Assembly: GCA_031272575.1 (NCBI GenBank)
Contig: JAISTO010000207.1
Span: 1-9,633 of the forward strand
Source: Treponema sp.
Lineage (GTDB): Bacteria > Spirochaetota > Spirochaetia > Treponematales > Breznakiellaceae
Reading direction: 5' to 3'
DNA: 9,633 bases
Numbering within the stretch: the stretch's first letter is position 1; every line of letters begins with the position of its first letter. This document shows positions 1-7,301 of the stretch, one piece after another. The position numbers and the translations under genes are program-made. The notes under the pieces are model-generated. The model saw only the letters and a program-made list of their open reading frames with translations, did no database searches and had not been told where the DNA came from.

Positions 1-162
1 CATTTCCCGGTGAGGCCCAGCAAATAGCGGCCGGGGGGGCTTGGGGGGGGGTCCCCCCCAGGGGGGGGCGAAAACGCGTGCGGGTGTTAGCCAGGGCGGT
101 TGCGCGTTGCGCACTCTCCGGGGGCTATTTCTGTCACCCCTCTTAATAATAATGTTGGGGTG
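1..162. other. Non-coding left edge with long G/C homopolymers and inverted repeats
   Basis: I see no supportable gene here. The plus strand carries G runs at 33-39 (7), 43-51 (9) and 61-68 (8), with a C run at 53-59 (7) between the last two, so 43-51 and 53-59 can pair and the G runs could also form a G-quadruplex. An imperfect inverted repeat (11 of 13 positions) lies at 22-34 and 118-130, built on AAATAGC and GCTATTT. A 7-bp tandem duplication GTTGCGC occupies 99-112. CACCCC at 135-140 can pair with GGGGTG at 157-162 across a 16-nt loop just past the stop codon of the leftward gene, but no T-run follows on that strand, so it is not a convincing intrinsic terminator. Confidence 0.6.
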
Positions 163-2496
163 TTAGAGGCCATAGATTGCGCTCATGATCGCGTGCAGGC
201 TGCGGCCGTAATAGAGATGGCCGTAGACGGCGGCGCCGCCGGCGGTACGGCGGCCATAATCGCGGGTCTCGGGGAACTCGATGGTCTCCTGAAAGAGGTC
301 CGGGGGGAGGCGGGCGGCGACTGGGGCGCGGCGCCAGCGCCGGACGTTGCCCATGCCGCCGTTGTACGCGTTGAGCGCGGTCATGGGGCTGCCGAACTGC
401 TCGGCGAGGCTCGCGAGGTAAGCGGCCCCGAGGCGGAGGTTGACTTCCGGGTCGCGGAGGGAGAGGGCCCCGTCCGCGCGGTAGTCGGGGCCGCCCGCGC
501 GCGCGATCTGGCCGGCGACGTCAAGCGCGGTGGCGGGCATGAGTTGGGTGAGGCCAACCGCGCCGACGCGGGATTCGATGGAGGGCATGAAGGCGCTCTC
601 GGTGAGCACGAGCCCGAAGAGGAGTTCCGGGCCGAGGTCCTGTTCCCGCGCGGCTTGCTCGATGAGGGCCTGAAAGGGGCGCGGGTACGCGAGCGCGAGG
701 TCCTCGGGGGTTGCCACATAGCCGGGGCGCTCCATCCAACCGAGGGCGAGGCGTATGCTCGGCTGCCAGAGCCCGGCCGCGGCGAAGGCCCGCGCTATGA
801 GCCGCGAGTCGGCGCTTGTCATGCGGCGCTCGCGCTTTTCGAGGAAGGGCCGCAGGAGGTCCCCGCAGCCGTAATCGAAAAAGGCGAGGCAGAAGCGCGC
901 GTCATCGCCAGGGGGGAGGCGGCTTTCGGCGGGTCCCGCCGCGCCGCCGCCGCTGAGCTCCTGCGGGAAGAGGGGGACCTCGAGGCGAGTCGCGCAGAGG
1001 GCCCGGTAGTAACAGGAGACTTGCGAAAAGCCGGCGCTGCGGTACGCCTCGCGGAAAAAGGCCCTGGCCGCGTCTTTTGGGGTCATGGTGATGGGATCGC
1101 TGAGCGCGGCCGCCGCGCTCTCAGGGTCGAGGAGCCCCTCCTCGAGGGCCCTGCCGATGATCCACGCGAACTGCGCGGCGGTCCTGCGCTCGGCCTTGCG
1201 GCGTATGAGGGGGTAGAGGCGGCAGAAGCCGTCCCAGTGCCCGCCGGCCGCGAGGGTCCGGGACAGCGCGTCGATGACGTCAGTAAACTCGGCGGGGTCT
1301 TCCGTCTGCTCGATGAGGGGCGCGGCGAGGGTATGCGCCTCGTCCGGGTGGTTCTTGACCGTGAGGTCGAGGAGGTACCAGAGGCAGGCTTCCTTGCGCG
1401 CCCCCGCAGGGGCCAGGGGGAGGGCGTCACGGAAAAAGCGCTCGGCCTGCTCCTGCTCGCCGGCCTGGCGGGCTACCCGCCCCGCGACGAAGAGGCATCG
1501 GAAGCGGGTCAGGGGGTCGAGGCCGGGGGCGCCGGCCAGGGTCTCAAGGACGCTTATACCCTCCTTCGGGGCATTGGGGGTATATTGAAAGGCCAGGCCG
1601 AGGTCATGGACGAGTTCCCCGCTCGCGAGGGGGGCATCCGGCGCGGCGCGCATGGCCCCGGAAAAGGCGCTGAGGGCCTGCGCGTAGCGCCGCTCGTAAC
1701 GCAGTTTGCGCCCCGCGAGGCACTGCCGGAAGACGGAGGGGGTCTCGCCGGGGCTCAGGGGCAGGGCGGCGAGGGTCTCGTCAGCGGCCCAGGCCCAGGC
1801 CTCGCCGGGCGGGGCCCCGAGGAGGTAATCCTTAAGGGTGACGAATGCCGCCGCGTCCTGAGCGAGGCCCTGGTCACGCCATGCGGCGCAGAGCCTGAGG
1901 GGGAGTGCCCAGCCGGCCGCGTCCTCCGCGCCCCCAGCCGCGCCGCCTTCCGTGGCCCCTGGGGCCAGGGCATCGAGGGCCTCGATGGCCTCGCGGCAGC
2001 GCCTCTGGCGGTAGAGCACGGCCCCCTGGAGGGCATGCTCAGGGCCGGGGGAGACCCCGGGGGGAGCCGGCCGCCAGGGCCGCCGCTCCGCGAGGAAGGC
2101 GGCGAGGGCCTTGTCGTCGAGGACGAGGGGGATGAGCGCGAGCGCGGCCTCCTCGCGGAGGGGGTCTGAAGCGCCGCGGCCGAGCGCCTCCGCGAAGAGG
2201 ATGCCCTCCAGTTGCCGGTTCCCGGCCGCGCCCGAGGTCCTCATGCGGAGCGCGGCGAAAAAGGGGGCCTCCGCGCCGAGCCGCGTGAGGCTCGCGAGTT
2301 TGGCCGCCTTTTGCGAGAGGGGCTTTTCCGCCCAGCCGGGGGCGGCGAAAAACTCAGCGATGAAGAGCGCGTCCCCGGCGCGGAGGCGCTCGCGGGCCTC
2401 GTCAGCGCAGAGCCCGAGGGTCTCGCCGGTGCCGCAGCCCGCAAAAAACGCCCCCGCCGCGCAGAGGAACGCGCCTCTGAGAAAATGCGGATGCAT
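163..2496 (-). CDS. SLT-family lytic transglycosylase lipoprotein with long N-terminal helical region
   Basis: Predicted peptidoglycan lytic transglycosylase, which cleaves the MurNAc-GlcNAc bond with formation of 1,6-anhydro-MurNAc. The 777-residue protein starts with a hydrophobic signal peptide ending in a lipobox (FFAGC, Cys21), so it should be membrane anchored and face the murein. Residues of about 60-600 are Ala/Leu/Arg-rich and helical, with segments resembling tetratricopeptide repeats, as in the alpha-superhelix of Slt70-like enzymes. The catalytic domain is C-terminal (about 615-745): the putative catalytic Glu is Glu633 in LTESAF, followed by the GLTQLMP motif and by AYNGG at 710-714. 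All expected SLT motifs are present. The ATG at 2496 is chosen because it gives an intact signal peptide; the Shine-Dalgarno sequence is weak. The gene is transcribed divergently from the sugar operon, is even richer in G+C, and is probably functionally unrelated to it. The TPR-like part is inferred from composition only. Confidence 0.88.
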   Translation of the reverse strand: MHPHFLRGAFLCAAGAFFAGCGTGETLGLCADEARERLRAGDALFIAEFFAAPGWAEKPLSQKAAKLASLTRLGAEAPFFAALRMRTSGAAGNRQLEGILFAEALGRGASDPLREEAALALIPLVLDDKALAAFLAERRPWRPAPPGVSPGPEHALQGAVLYRQRRCREAIEALDALAPGATEGGAAGGAEDAAGWALPLRLCAAWRDQGLAQDAAAFVTLKDYLLGAPPGEAWAWAADETLAALPLSPGETPSVFRQCLAGRKLRYERRYAQALSAFSGAMRAAPDAPLASGELVHDLGLAFQYTPNAPKEGISVLETLAGAPGLDPLTRFRCLFVAGRVARQAGEQEQAERFFRDALPLAPAGARKEACLWYLLDLTVKNHPDEAHTLAAPLIEQTEDPAEFTDVIDALSRTLAAGGHWDGFCRLYPLIRRKAERRTAAQFAWIIGRALEEGLLDPESAAAALSDPITMTPKDAARAFFREAYRSAGFSQVSCYYRALCATRLEVPLFPQELSGGGAAGPAESRLPPGDDARFCLAFFDYGCGDLLRPFLEKRERRMTSADSRLIARAFAAAGLWQPSIRLALGWMERPGYVATPEDLALAYPRPFQALIEQAAREQDLGPELLFGLVLTESAFMPSIESRVGAVGLTQLMPATALDVAGQIARAGGPDYRADGALSLRDPEVNLRLGAAYLASLAEQFGSPMTALNAYNGGMGNVRRWRRAPVAARLPPDLFQETIEFPETRDYGRRTAGGAAVYGHLYYGRSLHAIMSAIYGL

Positions 2497-2547
2497 GGTT
2501 AAAGTATCGGTAGAAAGGGCGGGGATGGGGAGTGATCGCGCCAGTCC

Positions 2548-2567
2548 AAAAAAATTTTTATTTTTTT
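2548..2567 (+). promoter_or_regulatory. A/T tract upstream of the -35 box (UP-element-like)
   Basis: A run of seven A, five T, one A and seven T sits immediately upstream of the -35 hexamer, in otherwise very GC-rich DNA. The position matches that of an UP element contacted by the RNA polymerase alpha subunit, and such tracts also bend DNA. It may equally serve the leftward transglycosylase gene, for which I could not find clear promoter hexamers. Confidence 0.5.
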
Positions 2568-2569
2568 AC

Positions 2570-2598
2570 TTGACAACACCATGAGGTACTGCTATACT
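2570..2598 (+). promoter_or_regulatory. Near-consensus sigma70 promoter of the sugar operon
   Basis: The -35 box TTGACA (2570-2575) is a perfect match and the -10 box TATACT (2593-2598) differs at one position from TATAAT; the spacer is the optimal 17 bp. Transcription should begin near 2604-2606, giving a leader of about 40 nt before the AraN-like start codon. No comparable promoter is visible further down the operon, so this one probably drives all six genes. Such a strong promoter would need repression, consistent with the palindrome just downstream. Confidence 0.88.
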
Positions 2599-2603
2599 AT
2601 TTC

Positions 2604-2632
2604 AAAGTGCGTGTACGTACACACTGCGCTTT
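2604..2632 (+). promoter_or_regulatory. Palindromic operator candidate resembling an AraR box
   Basis: The centre is a perfect 12-bp palindrome, GTGTACGTACAC (2611-2622). It is flanked by AAAGTGC (2604-2610) and GCGCTTT (2626-2632), which pair at six of seven positions. Its location just after the predicted transcription start is typical of a repressor that blocks initiation or early elongation. The core TGTACGTACA resembles, as I recall it, the operator core of AraR, the GntR/LacI-type arabinose repressor of Bacillus and relatives. The operon downstream encodes AraNPQ-like transport and arabinanases, which fits. No regulator gene is in the window, so the identity of the binding protein is inference. 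Confidence 0.68.
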
Positions 2633-2644
2633 AAAGGGGAAAAT

Positions 2645-3967
2645 ATGCACAAAAATAGCCGAAAAGGGCGCTTTGCGCCATGCGGGGCAGTACTGCTTGC
2701 TGCCGCGCTGGGCAGCGCCGCGCTGCTTGTCGCGCTGGCAGGCTGCGCAAAGAAAGAGGCGCGTGAGGGCGATCTGACCATGTGGACCTTCGTCGACCTG
2801 CACGCAAAATTTTACGAGGCCATGGCGGAGCGGTGGAACGAGGATCACCCGGACCGGCAGCTGCACATCACCTTCACCAATATGCCGTACGGCGAGATGC
2901 ACAACAAGGTCACCATGGCGGTGCAGACGGGTAAGGGGGCGCCGGATCTGGTCGACATCGAGATCGGGCAGTTCCCCAACTTCCTTAAGGGGACGGTGCC
3001 CTTCCTTCCGCTGAACGAGTACCTTGCGCCCTACGAGGCGGATGTGGTGAAGTCGCGGCTCGAAATTTACGGGAAGGACGGGGTCTACTACGGGGTGCCG
3101 ACCCATGTCGGCGCCATGGTGATGTACTACAACACCGCGCTCCTCGAGGCCGCGGGTATCGACTACAAGACTATCGTCACCTGGGATGACTTTACCGCGG
3201 CGGGCAAAAAATACCGCGCGGCCACGGGCAAGACGCTCACCACGGTGGATACCGGCGGCACGGACTGGCTCTCGCTTGCCATGGCCGAGTACGGCCAGGA
3301 CTGGACGGACGAGGCAGGCCGCGCGGACATTAAGATCCCCTCGGTAAAAAAGATGATCGAAATGCAGGCAGGCTGGATACGTGACGGGATCGCGGCCTGC
3401 TCCCCCGGGGGGCACATCGACATGGAGACAGGCTTCGCCAACCTGACGGCCGGGGAACTGGCCGCCTTCCCCAAGGCGCTCTGGTTCATGTCGCGGTTTG
3501 TCAACTATATGCCGGAGATGGCCGGCGTCTGGGCCATAGCGCCCTGCCCGGTCTTCGAGCCGGGGCAGCCGCGCTCGGTCGGGGTGGGGGGCACCGGCAC
3601 CGTCATCTTCGCCAACTCGAAGAGCGCGGCGCTGGCCGCGGAGTTCATGGCCTGGGCGAAACTCTCGTGGGAAGGCAACGTCCGCATCTGGGAGGAACTG
3701 GGCTTCGATCCCTGCAACACGAAGGTCTGGACCGATACCAACGTAACAGGCGACGCGTCGAATAAGTTCATCGCGTACTTTAAGACGAACCCCTTCGACA
3801 CGCTCAACCAGATACGGAACGAGATCGGCAAGATCAGGGTGACGCAGATGAGCCCGGTGATAGGTGAGCAGATGAACATCAACGTGCTGGTCGGGGTACT
3901 GCAGGACGGCGGGGACCTTGCCGCGGCGCTCAGCGAGGCGCAGGCGCAGATCGATCTGGAGCAATAG
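2645..3967 (+). CDS. araN: AraN-like extracellular sugar-binding lipoprotein of an ABC importer
   Basis: Family 1 extracellular solute-binding protein (440 residues) that should capture arabino-oligosaccharides outside the cytoplasmic membrane and deliver them to the permeases encoded next. A long signal peptide ends in the lipobox LAGC (Cys34), so the mature protein is lipid anchored. The mature start has the family pattern: LTMWTFVDLHAKFYEAMAERW, a first strand and helix ending in a Trp-Asn pair, then GKGAPDLVDIEIGQF and a GVPTHVGAMVMYYNTALL hinge-strand region. The ligand-binding lobe continues to the C terminus. The length is close to that of Bacillus AraN. The start at 2645 follows AAAGGGGA (2633-2640) at good spacing. 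It is the first gene of the operon, and the next gene begins on the base after its stop. Arabino-oligosaccharide specificity rests on the AraP/AraQ resemblance of its neighbours and the arabinanase genes, not on residues I can identify in this protein. Confidence 0.85.
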   Translation: MHKNSRKGRFAPCGAVLLAAALGSAALLVALAGCAKKEAREGDLTMWTFVDLHAKFYEAMAERWNEDHPDRQLHITFTNMPYGEMHNKVTMAVQTGKGAPDLVDIEIGQFPNFLKGTVPFLPLNEYLAPYEADVVKSRLEIYGKDGVYYGVPTHVGAMVMYYNTALLEAAGIDYKTIVTWDDFTAAGKKYRAATGKTLTTVDTGGTDWLSLAMAEYGQDWTDEAGRADIKIPSVKKMIEMQAGWIRDGIAACSPGGHIDMETGFANLTAGELAAFPKALWFMSRFVNYMPEMAGVWAIAPCPVFEPGQPRSVGVGGTGTVIFANSKSAALAAEFMAWAKLSWEGNVRIWEELGFDPCNTKVWTDTNVTGDASNKFIAYFKTNPFDTLNQIRNEIGKIRVTQMSPVIGEQMNINVLVGVLQDGGDLAAALSEAQAQIDLEQ

Positions 3968-4867
3968 ATGAAAAAGGGCCTGTGGGGATTCGTTTACGAC
4001 TGGAGGATAGCGCCTTACGTGTTCGTGCTGCCCTTCATCCTCTCGTTTTCGATTTTTTGGATATACCCTCTTGCGAGCGCTGTCCGCATGAGTTTCCAAA
4101 ACATCCTCCCGGGCCAGGTGTCCTGGATAGGGCTGAAGAACTACCAGAACCTCTTCAAGGACGTCACCTTTTTCATCGCTGTGGGAAACAGTTTCCTGTA
4201 CACCGCGCTGACTATCCTGTTCCTCATTCCGTTTCCCCTGCTCTACGCGGTGCTGCTGGACAGTCATTACGTGAAGGCGAAGGGGCTCTTCAAGGCGCTC
4301 CTCTACGTGCCGGCGCTTACGTCGGTAGTCGTGTCCGGCATCATCTTCCGGCTGGGCTTTTCCGAGATGCCCAACTCCGTGGCGAATCAGGTGCTTGCCT
4401 GGGCAGGCCATGCGCCGCTCCGCTGGCTCGGTCTGAAGGGCCCGGCCTTCTTCGCGCTTACCCTTATCTGCTGCTGGCGCTGGACCGGCGTCAATATGCT
4501 CTACTTCCTTTCGGGCCTCAAGGCGATTGACCCGCAGTTGTACGAGTCCGCGGAGATCGACGGCGCGGGCAGGGCGCAGAAACTCTTCTTCATTACGCTG
4601 CCGCTCCTGCGCCCCACGATCATCTACGTGCTGACGATCAGCGTGTATGCGGGGCTGGCCATGTTCCTTGAGGTGTATATGCTGATGGGGAACGGCGGCG
4701 CGAAGAACATCGCGCTGACTATCGTGGGGTACCTGTACCGCCGGGGCATAGAGCGCAACCAGATAGGCTATGCGTCCGCAATCGGCATTGCGCTGCTGGT
4801 GATAGCGCTGGCGATCAACACCGCGCAGTTGGCGCTCACCGGTACGCTTAAGCAAAGGAAGGATTAA
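3968..4867 (+). CDS. araP: AraP-like sugar ABC transporter permease
   Basis: Inner-membrane permease of a CUT1-family sugar ABC importer (MalF type, 299 residues). Six hydrophobic spans are visible at about 17-39, 72-97, 107-130, 159-183, 217-239 and 268-290. The EAA loop that docks the ATPase lies after span four, beginning at Glu193 (ESAEIDGAGRAQKLFFITLP, with the conserved Gly in IDGAG). From memory the sequence closely follows Bacillus subtilis AraP over most of its length, including the MSFQ-ILPG-VS segment, YVPALTSVVVSGIIFRL and TIVGYLYRRG. The ATG directly abuts the stop of the binding-protein gene, and GGAG (3958-3961) lies 6 nt upstream, inside that gene, suggesting translational coupling. 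It should pair with the following permease. No ATPase is encoded in the window, as in Bacillus, where a shared ATPase (MsmX) serves several such importers. Confidence 0.9.
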   Translation: MKKGLWGFVYDWRIAPYVFVLPFILSFSIFWIYPLASAVRMSFQNILPGQVSWIGLKNYQNLFKDVTFFIAVGNSFLYTALTILFLIPFPLLYAVLLDSHYVKAKGLFKALLYVPALTSVVVSGIIFRLGFSEMPNSVANQVLAWAGHAPLRWLGLKGPAFFALTLICCWRWTGVNMLYFLSGLKAIDPQLYESAEIDGAGRAQKLFFITLPLLRPTIIYVLTISVYAGLAMFLEVYMLMGNGGAKNIALTIVGYLYRRGIERNQIGYASAIGIALLVIALAINTAQLALTGTLKQRKD

Positions 4868-4869
4868 CG

Positions 4870-5727
4870 ATGCAGGAAAAGCATGGAAGCGTCAAAGTGC
4901 AGAACGCGGTGCTCTCTACCGCGGCGATGCTCTTCTTCGCGGCGCTCTGCGCTCTGGTGGTCTTCCCCTTCGTCGTCTTTTTTATCGCCTCCTTCCGGCC
5001 CGGCCAGGACCTGCTGCGGAACGGCCTCTCGCTCGGTATAGACCCGTCCCGTATGTCCCTGGCCAACTATGCCTTTCTTTTCACCGGGGAGCACTCGTAC
5101 TTTCTGTGGTTCAGGAACAGCGTGCTCCTTACGGTGCTGCAGGTCGTGCTTACGCTCACGGTGTGCTACTTTGTCGCGTACGGGCTGTCGATGTACCGGT
5201 TCAAACTGCGGGGGCTGCTGTTCTTTCTGGTCATCGCGACGATGATGGTTCCCTTCGAGATCCTGATGCTCCCGCTCTACGTGGAGATCATCAGCCTGAA
5301 ACTGGTGAACACGACCGCGGGGGTGGTGCTGCCGGGTCTCTGCGCGGCCGGGACCATCTTCTTTTTCAGGCAGTATATGACGGGCCTCCCCCGCGACCTT
5401 ATCGACGCGGGACGCATAGACGGCGCCAACGAGTACCGCATCTGCGTGACGATTATGCTGCCGCTGGTAAAGCCCGCGTTCGCCGCAATGGGCATACTGT
5501 CCGCAATGGGGTCGTGGAACAGTATGCTCTGGCCCCTTTTGGTCTACCGGGACGCGGCAAAGTTCACGCTGCCCATAGGCCTCAACACCCTGTTGACCCC
5601 CTACGGCAACGACTACGATCTGCTGATCGCGGGATCGGTTTTTTCGGTACTCCCCATAGTGGTGCTCTTCCTGCTCTTCCAGCGCTACTTCGTGGACGGC
5701 ATCACCCTGGGAGCAATAAAGGGATAA
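4870..5727 (+). CDS. araQ: AraQ-like sugar ABC transporter permease
   Basis: Second permease of the importer (MalG type, 285 residues). Hydrophobic spans lie at about 15-40, 82-107, 114-138, 146-166, 198-215 and 250-275. The EAA loop starts near Ile178 (IDAGRIDGANEYRICVTIML), with the invariant Gly at 185. The C terminus (FFQRYFVDGITLGAIKG-like) is the standard MalG-type tail. By memory it aligns along its length with Bacillus AraQ, including the MSLANYAFLF, IFFFRQYMTGLPRDL and FTLPIGLNTLL segments, which supports arabino-oligosaccharide import over other CUT1 substrates. It starts 2 nt after the preceding stop, with AAGGAAGGA (4855-4863) as a good ribosome binding site. The direct link to glycosidase genes after it, with no gap for an ATPase gene, is notable. 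Confidence 0.9.
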   Translation: MQEKHGSVKVQNAVLSTAAMLFFAALCALVVFPFVVFFIASFRPGQDLLRNGLSLGIDPSRMSLANYAFLFTGEHSYFLWFRNSVLLTVLQVVLTLTVCYFVAYGLSMYRFKLRGLLFFLVIATMMVPFEILMLPLYVEIISLKLVNTTAGVVLPGLCAAGTIFFFRQYMTGLPRDLIDAGRIDGANEYRICVTIMLPLVKPAFAAMGILSAMGSWNSMLWPLLVYRDAAKFTLPIGLNTLLTPYGNDYDLLIAGSVFSVLPIVVLFLLFQRYFVDGITLGAIKG

Positions 5728-5737
5728 GGAGTTTACG

Positions 5738-7279
5738 ATGAAAGAAATGGTTCTTTTCACGCTGGCGGGCGCCGCAGCGGCGCTCAGTGCGGCGGCAATG
5801 GCGGCCTGCGGTACCACCTCGACGGTGATGCCCGGGGCCGGGGTCTCGTACGAGGACGCGGCCGCGCCGAAGTTCGCGCCGGCCACGGTGCATGACCCGT
5901 CAGTGTTCCCGGTGGGGGACGGTCAGTTCTACGTGATAGGCTCGCACCTCGCGAGCGCCAGCACGAAGGACTTCATCCAGTGGAAGCAGCTTACGCTGGA
6001 CTGGAACTCGCGCCCCAATATGTTCTACCCGGTGGACGGTGCCGACCCGAGTGTGCAGAAGGTGCGGGCGCAGATCGCGGACGTTATGCGGGGCGCGCAG
6101 AACGACCTGGGCTTCTTCGCAAGCGACGTGCACCGTATGCCCAACGGGAAGTTCTATCACTACTACAGCATTACCGCCTCGTGGTACTGCAGCGCCATAG
6201 GCCTCGCGGTGGCGGACACGGTCGAGGGGCCTTACGTTACCCGCGGGCTTATCGTGCGCTCGGGCGAGGCCAACACCGGAAGCAAGAGCCCGGACGGCGC
6301 GCGCGCCTGGTCGCAGGCCCGGCACCCCAACTGCATAGACCCGCAGGCCTTCTTCGACGAGCAGGGGCATTTCTACCTGGCCTACGGGTCCTGGAGCGGC
6401 GGCATCTTCCTGCTCGAACTGGACCCGGACACCGGGCTCCTCAAGGCGGGGGTGCCGGGGAACGCGGAAAACGACGGGTACGGCGTCAAACTTATCCGCA
6501 ACAACCATGTGGGCATAGAGGGGCCTTTCATCATCTATAGTCCCGAATCGCGCTACTACTATCTCTTCACCTCGTTTGGGGCGTTACATGCGGAGGGGGG
6601 CTACAACATCCGCGTGTTCCGCTCGCGGGACGCGGCCGGGCCTTACGAGGACGCCGCGCACCAAAACGTAGGCGCGGAAATGAAGGCAAAGGACATAACG
6701 CAGTACGGGGTAAAACTGATGGGAGGCTATCAGTTTCGCAAGGCTGCGGGCGAGTCAGGGTTGATGACCACCGGCTTCCTTTCGCCGGGGCATAACAGCG
6801 CCTGGCGGGACCCGGAAAGCGGCCGTTACTTCATCCTGTACCACCAGCGCTTCGTGGGCAGGGGCGAGTACCACGAGGTGCGCGCCGCGGAGTTCTTTAT
6901 CAACGAGGACGGCTGGCCCGTCATAGCCCCGTTCCGCTGGGACGGCGGCTCGGTGCGCACTTTCACGAAGGAGGCGCTTGTCGGCACCTGGAAACTGCTG
7001 AACCATGGCCGTGACAACAACACCACCCCCCACGAGTCCGTTACCTGCGTGTTCGCCGAAGACGGCAGCATCAGCGGCGCGGCAAGCGGCGGTGCTGGTA
7101 CCTGGTCGCTCGGCGCGGACGGCAAGACCGCGCACATCACCGTGGGGGGCGTACCGTACAAGGGGGTCTTCCTGCGCCAGTGGGACGGGGATCGCGGAAT
7201 GTGGGTGCAGGCCTTTACGGCCCTGTCCGCGGACGGTACCGCGCTGTGGGGCGCGGGCGCCGCGGTCAAAACAAAGTAA
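5738..7279 (+). CDS. GH43 endo-alpha-1,5-L-arabinanase-type lipoprotein (AbnB/Abn2-like), first copy
   Basis: Predicted exported enzyme cutting alpha-1,5-linked arabinan into oligosaccharides for the importer encoded upstream. The signal peptide ends at a loose lipobox (MAACG, Cys24). The five-bladed propeller domain spans about 45-405. The GH43 catalytic triad is readable: general base Asp53 (VHDPSVF), pKa-modulating Asp201 (NCIDPQAFF) and general acid Glu261 (GIEGPFIIYSP). His352 in SPGHNS matches the metal-associated His of arabinanases. Residues from about 413 to the end form a small beta-rich domain (LVGTWKLLNHG to TALSADGTALWG) that resembles the C-terminal lipocalin-like domain of Bacillus Abn2-type enzymes. 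The usual APD after the first blade is ASD (128-130). AAGGAG (5726-5731) overlaps the previous stop and fixes the start. The second GH43 gene is a paralogue. Exo-arabinanase or arabinofuranosidase activity cannot be excluded by sequence. Confidence 0.9.
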   Translation: MKEMVLFTLAGAAAALSAAAMAACGTTSTVMPGAGVSYEDAAAPKFAPATVHDPSVFPVGDGQFYVIGSHLASASTKDFIQWKQLTLDWNSRPNMFYPVDGADPSVQKVRAQIADVMRGAQNDLGFFASDVHRMPNGKFYHYYSITASWYCSAIGLAVADTVEGPYVTRGLIVRSGEANTGSKSPDGARAWSQARHPNCIDPQAFFDEQGHFYLAYGSWSGGIFLLELDPDTGLLKAGVPGNAENDGYGVKLIRNNHVGIEGPFIIYSPESRYYYLFTSFGALHAEGGYNIRVFRSRDAAGPYEDAAHQNVGAEMKAKDITQYGVKLMGGYQFRKAAGESGLMTTGFLSPGHNSAWRDPESGRYFILYHQRFVGRGEYHEVRAAEFFINEDGWPVIAPFRWDGGSVRTFTKEALVGTWKLLNHGRDNNTTPHESVTCVFAEDGSISGAASGGAGTWSLGADGKTAHITVGGVPYKGVFLRQWDGDRGMWVQAFTALSADGTALWGAGAAVKTK

Positions 7280-7301
7280 CAACTTTTTTTGGAGGTATAT
7301 C

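Noticed and set aside
1..27. Possible C-terminal end of a plus-strand gene (stop TAG at 25-27)
   Set aside because: Only eight codons are visible, which is not enough to tell coding from non-coding.
100..2169. Long plus-strand reading frame of 689 codons opposite the transglycosylase gene
   Set aside because: It is rich in Gly, Glu, Ala and Arg with no recognisable motif, and lies antisense to a gene with a complete SLT domain and signal peptide. GC-rich codon bias on one strand removes stop codons from the other.
2597..4855. Minus-strand reading frame of 752 codons opposite the binding-protein and first permease genes
   Set aside because: It is rich in Arg, His and Val with no domain, crosses two clearly coding plus-strand genes and runs into the promoter region; it is a shadow of GC-rich coding sequence.
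7284..7290. Seven-T run after the first arabinanase gene as a terminator
   Set aside because: The only hairpin nearby is a short GC palindrome inside the gene, over 20 nt upstream. The T-run directly precedes GGAGG and more likely favours translation start of the next gene.
7005..7301. Possible N-terminal extension of the small lipoprotein gene
   Set aside because: The extension overlaps the end of the first arabinanase gene in another frame and would bury the signal peptide; the ATG at 7302 has GGAGG at ideal spacing.
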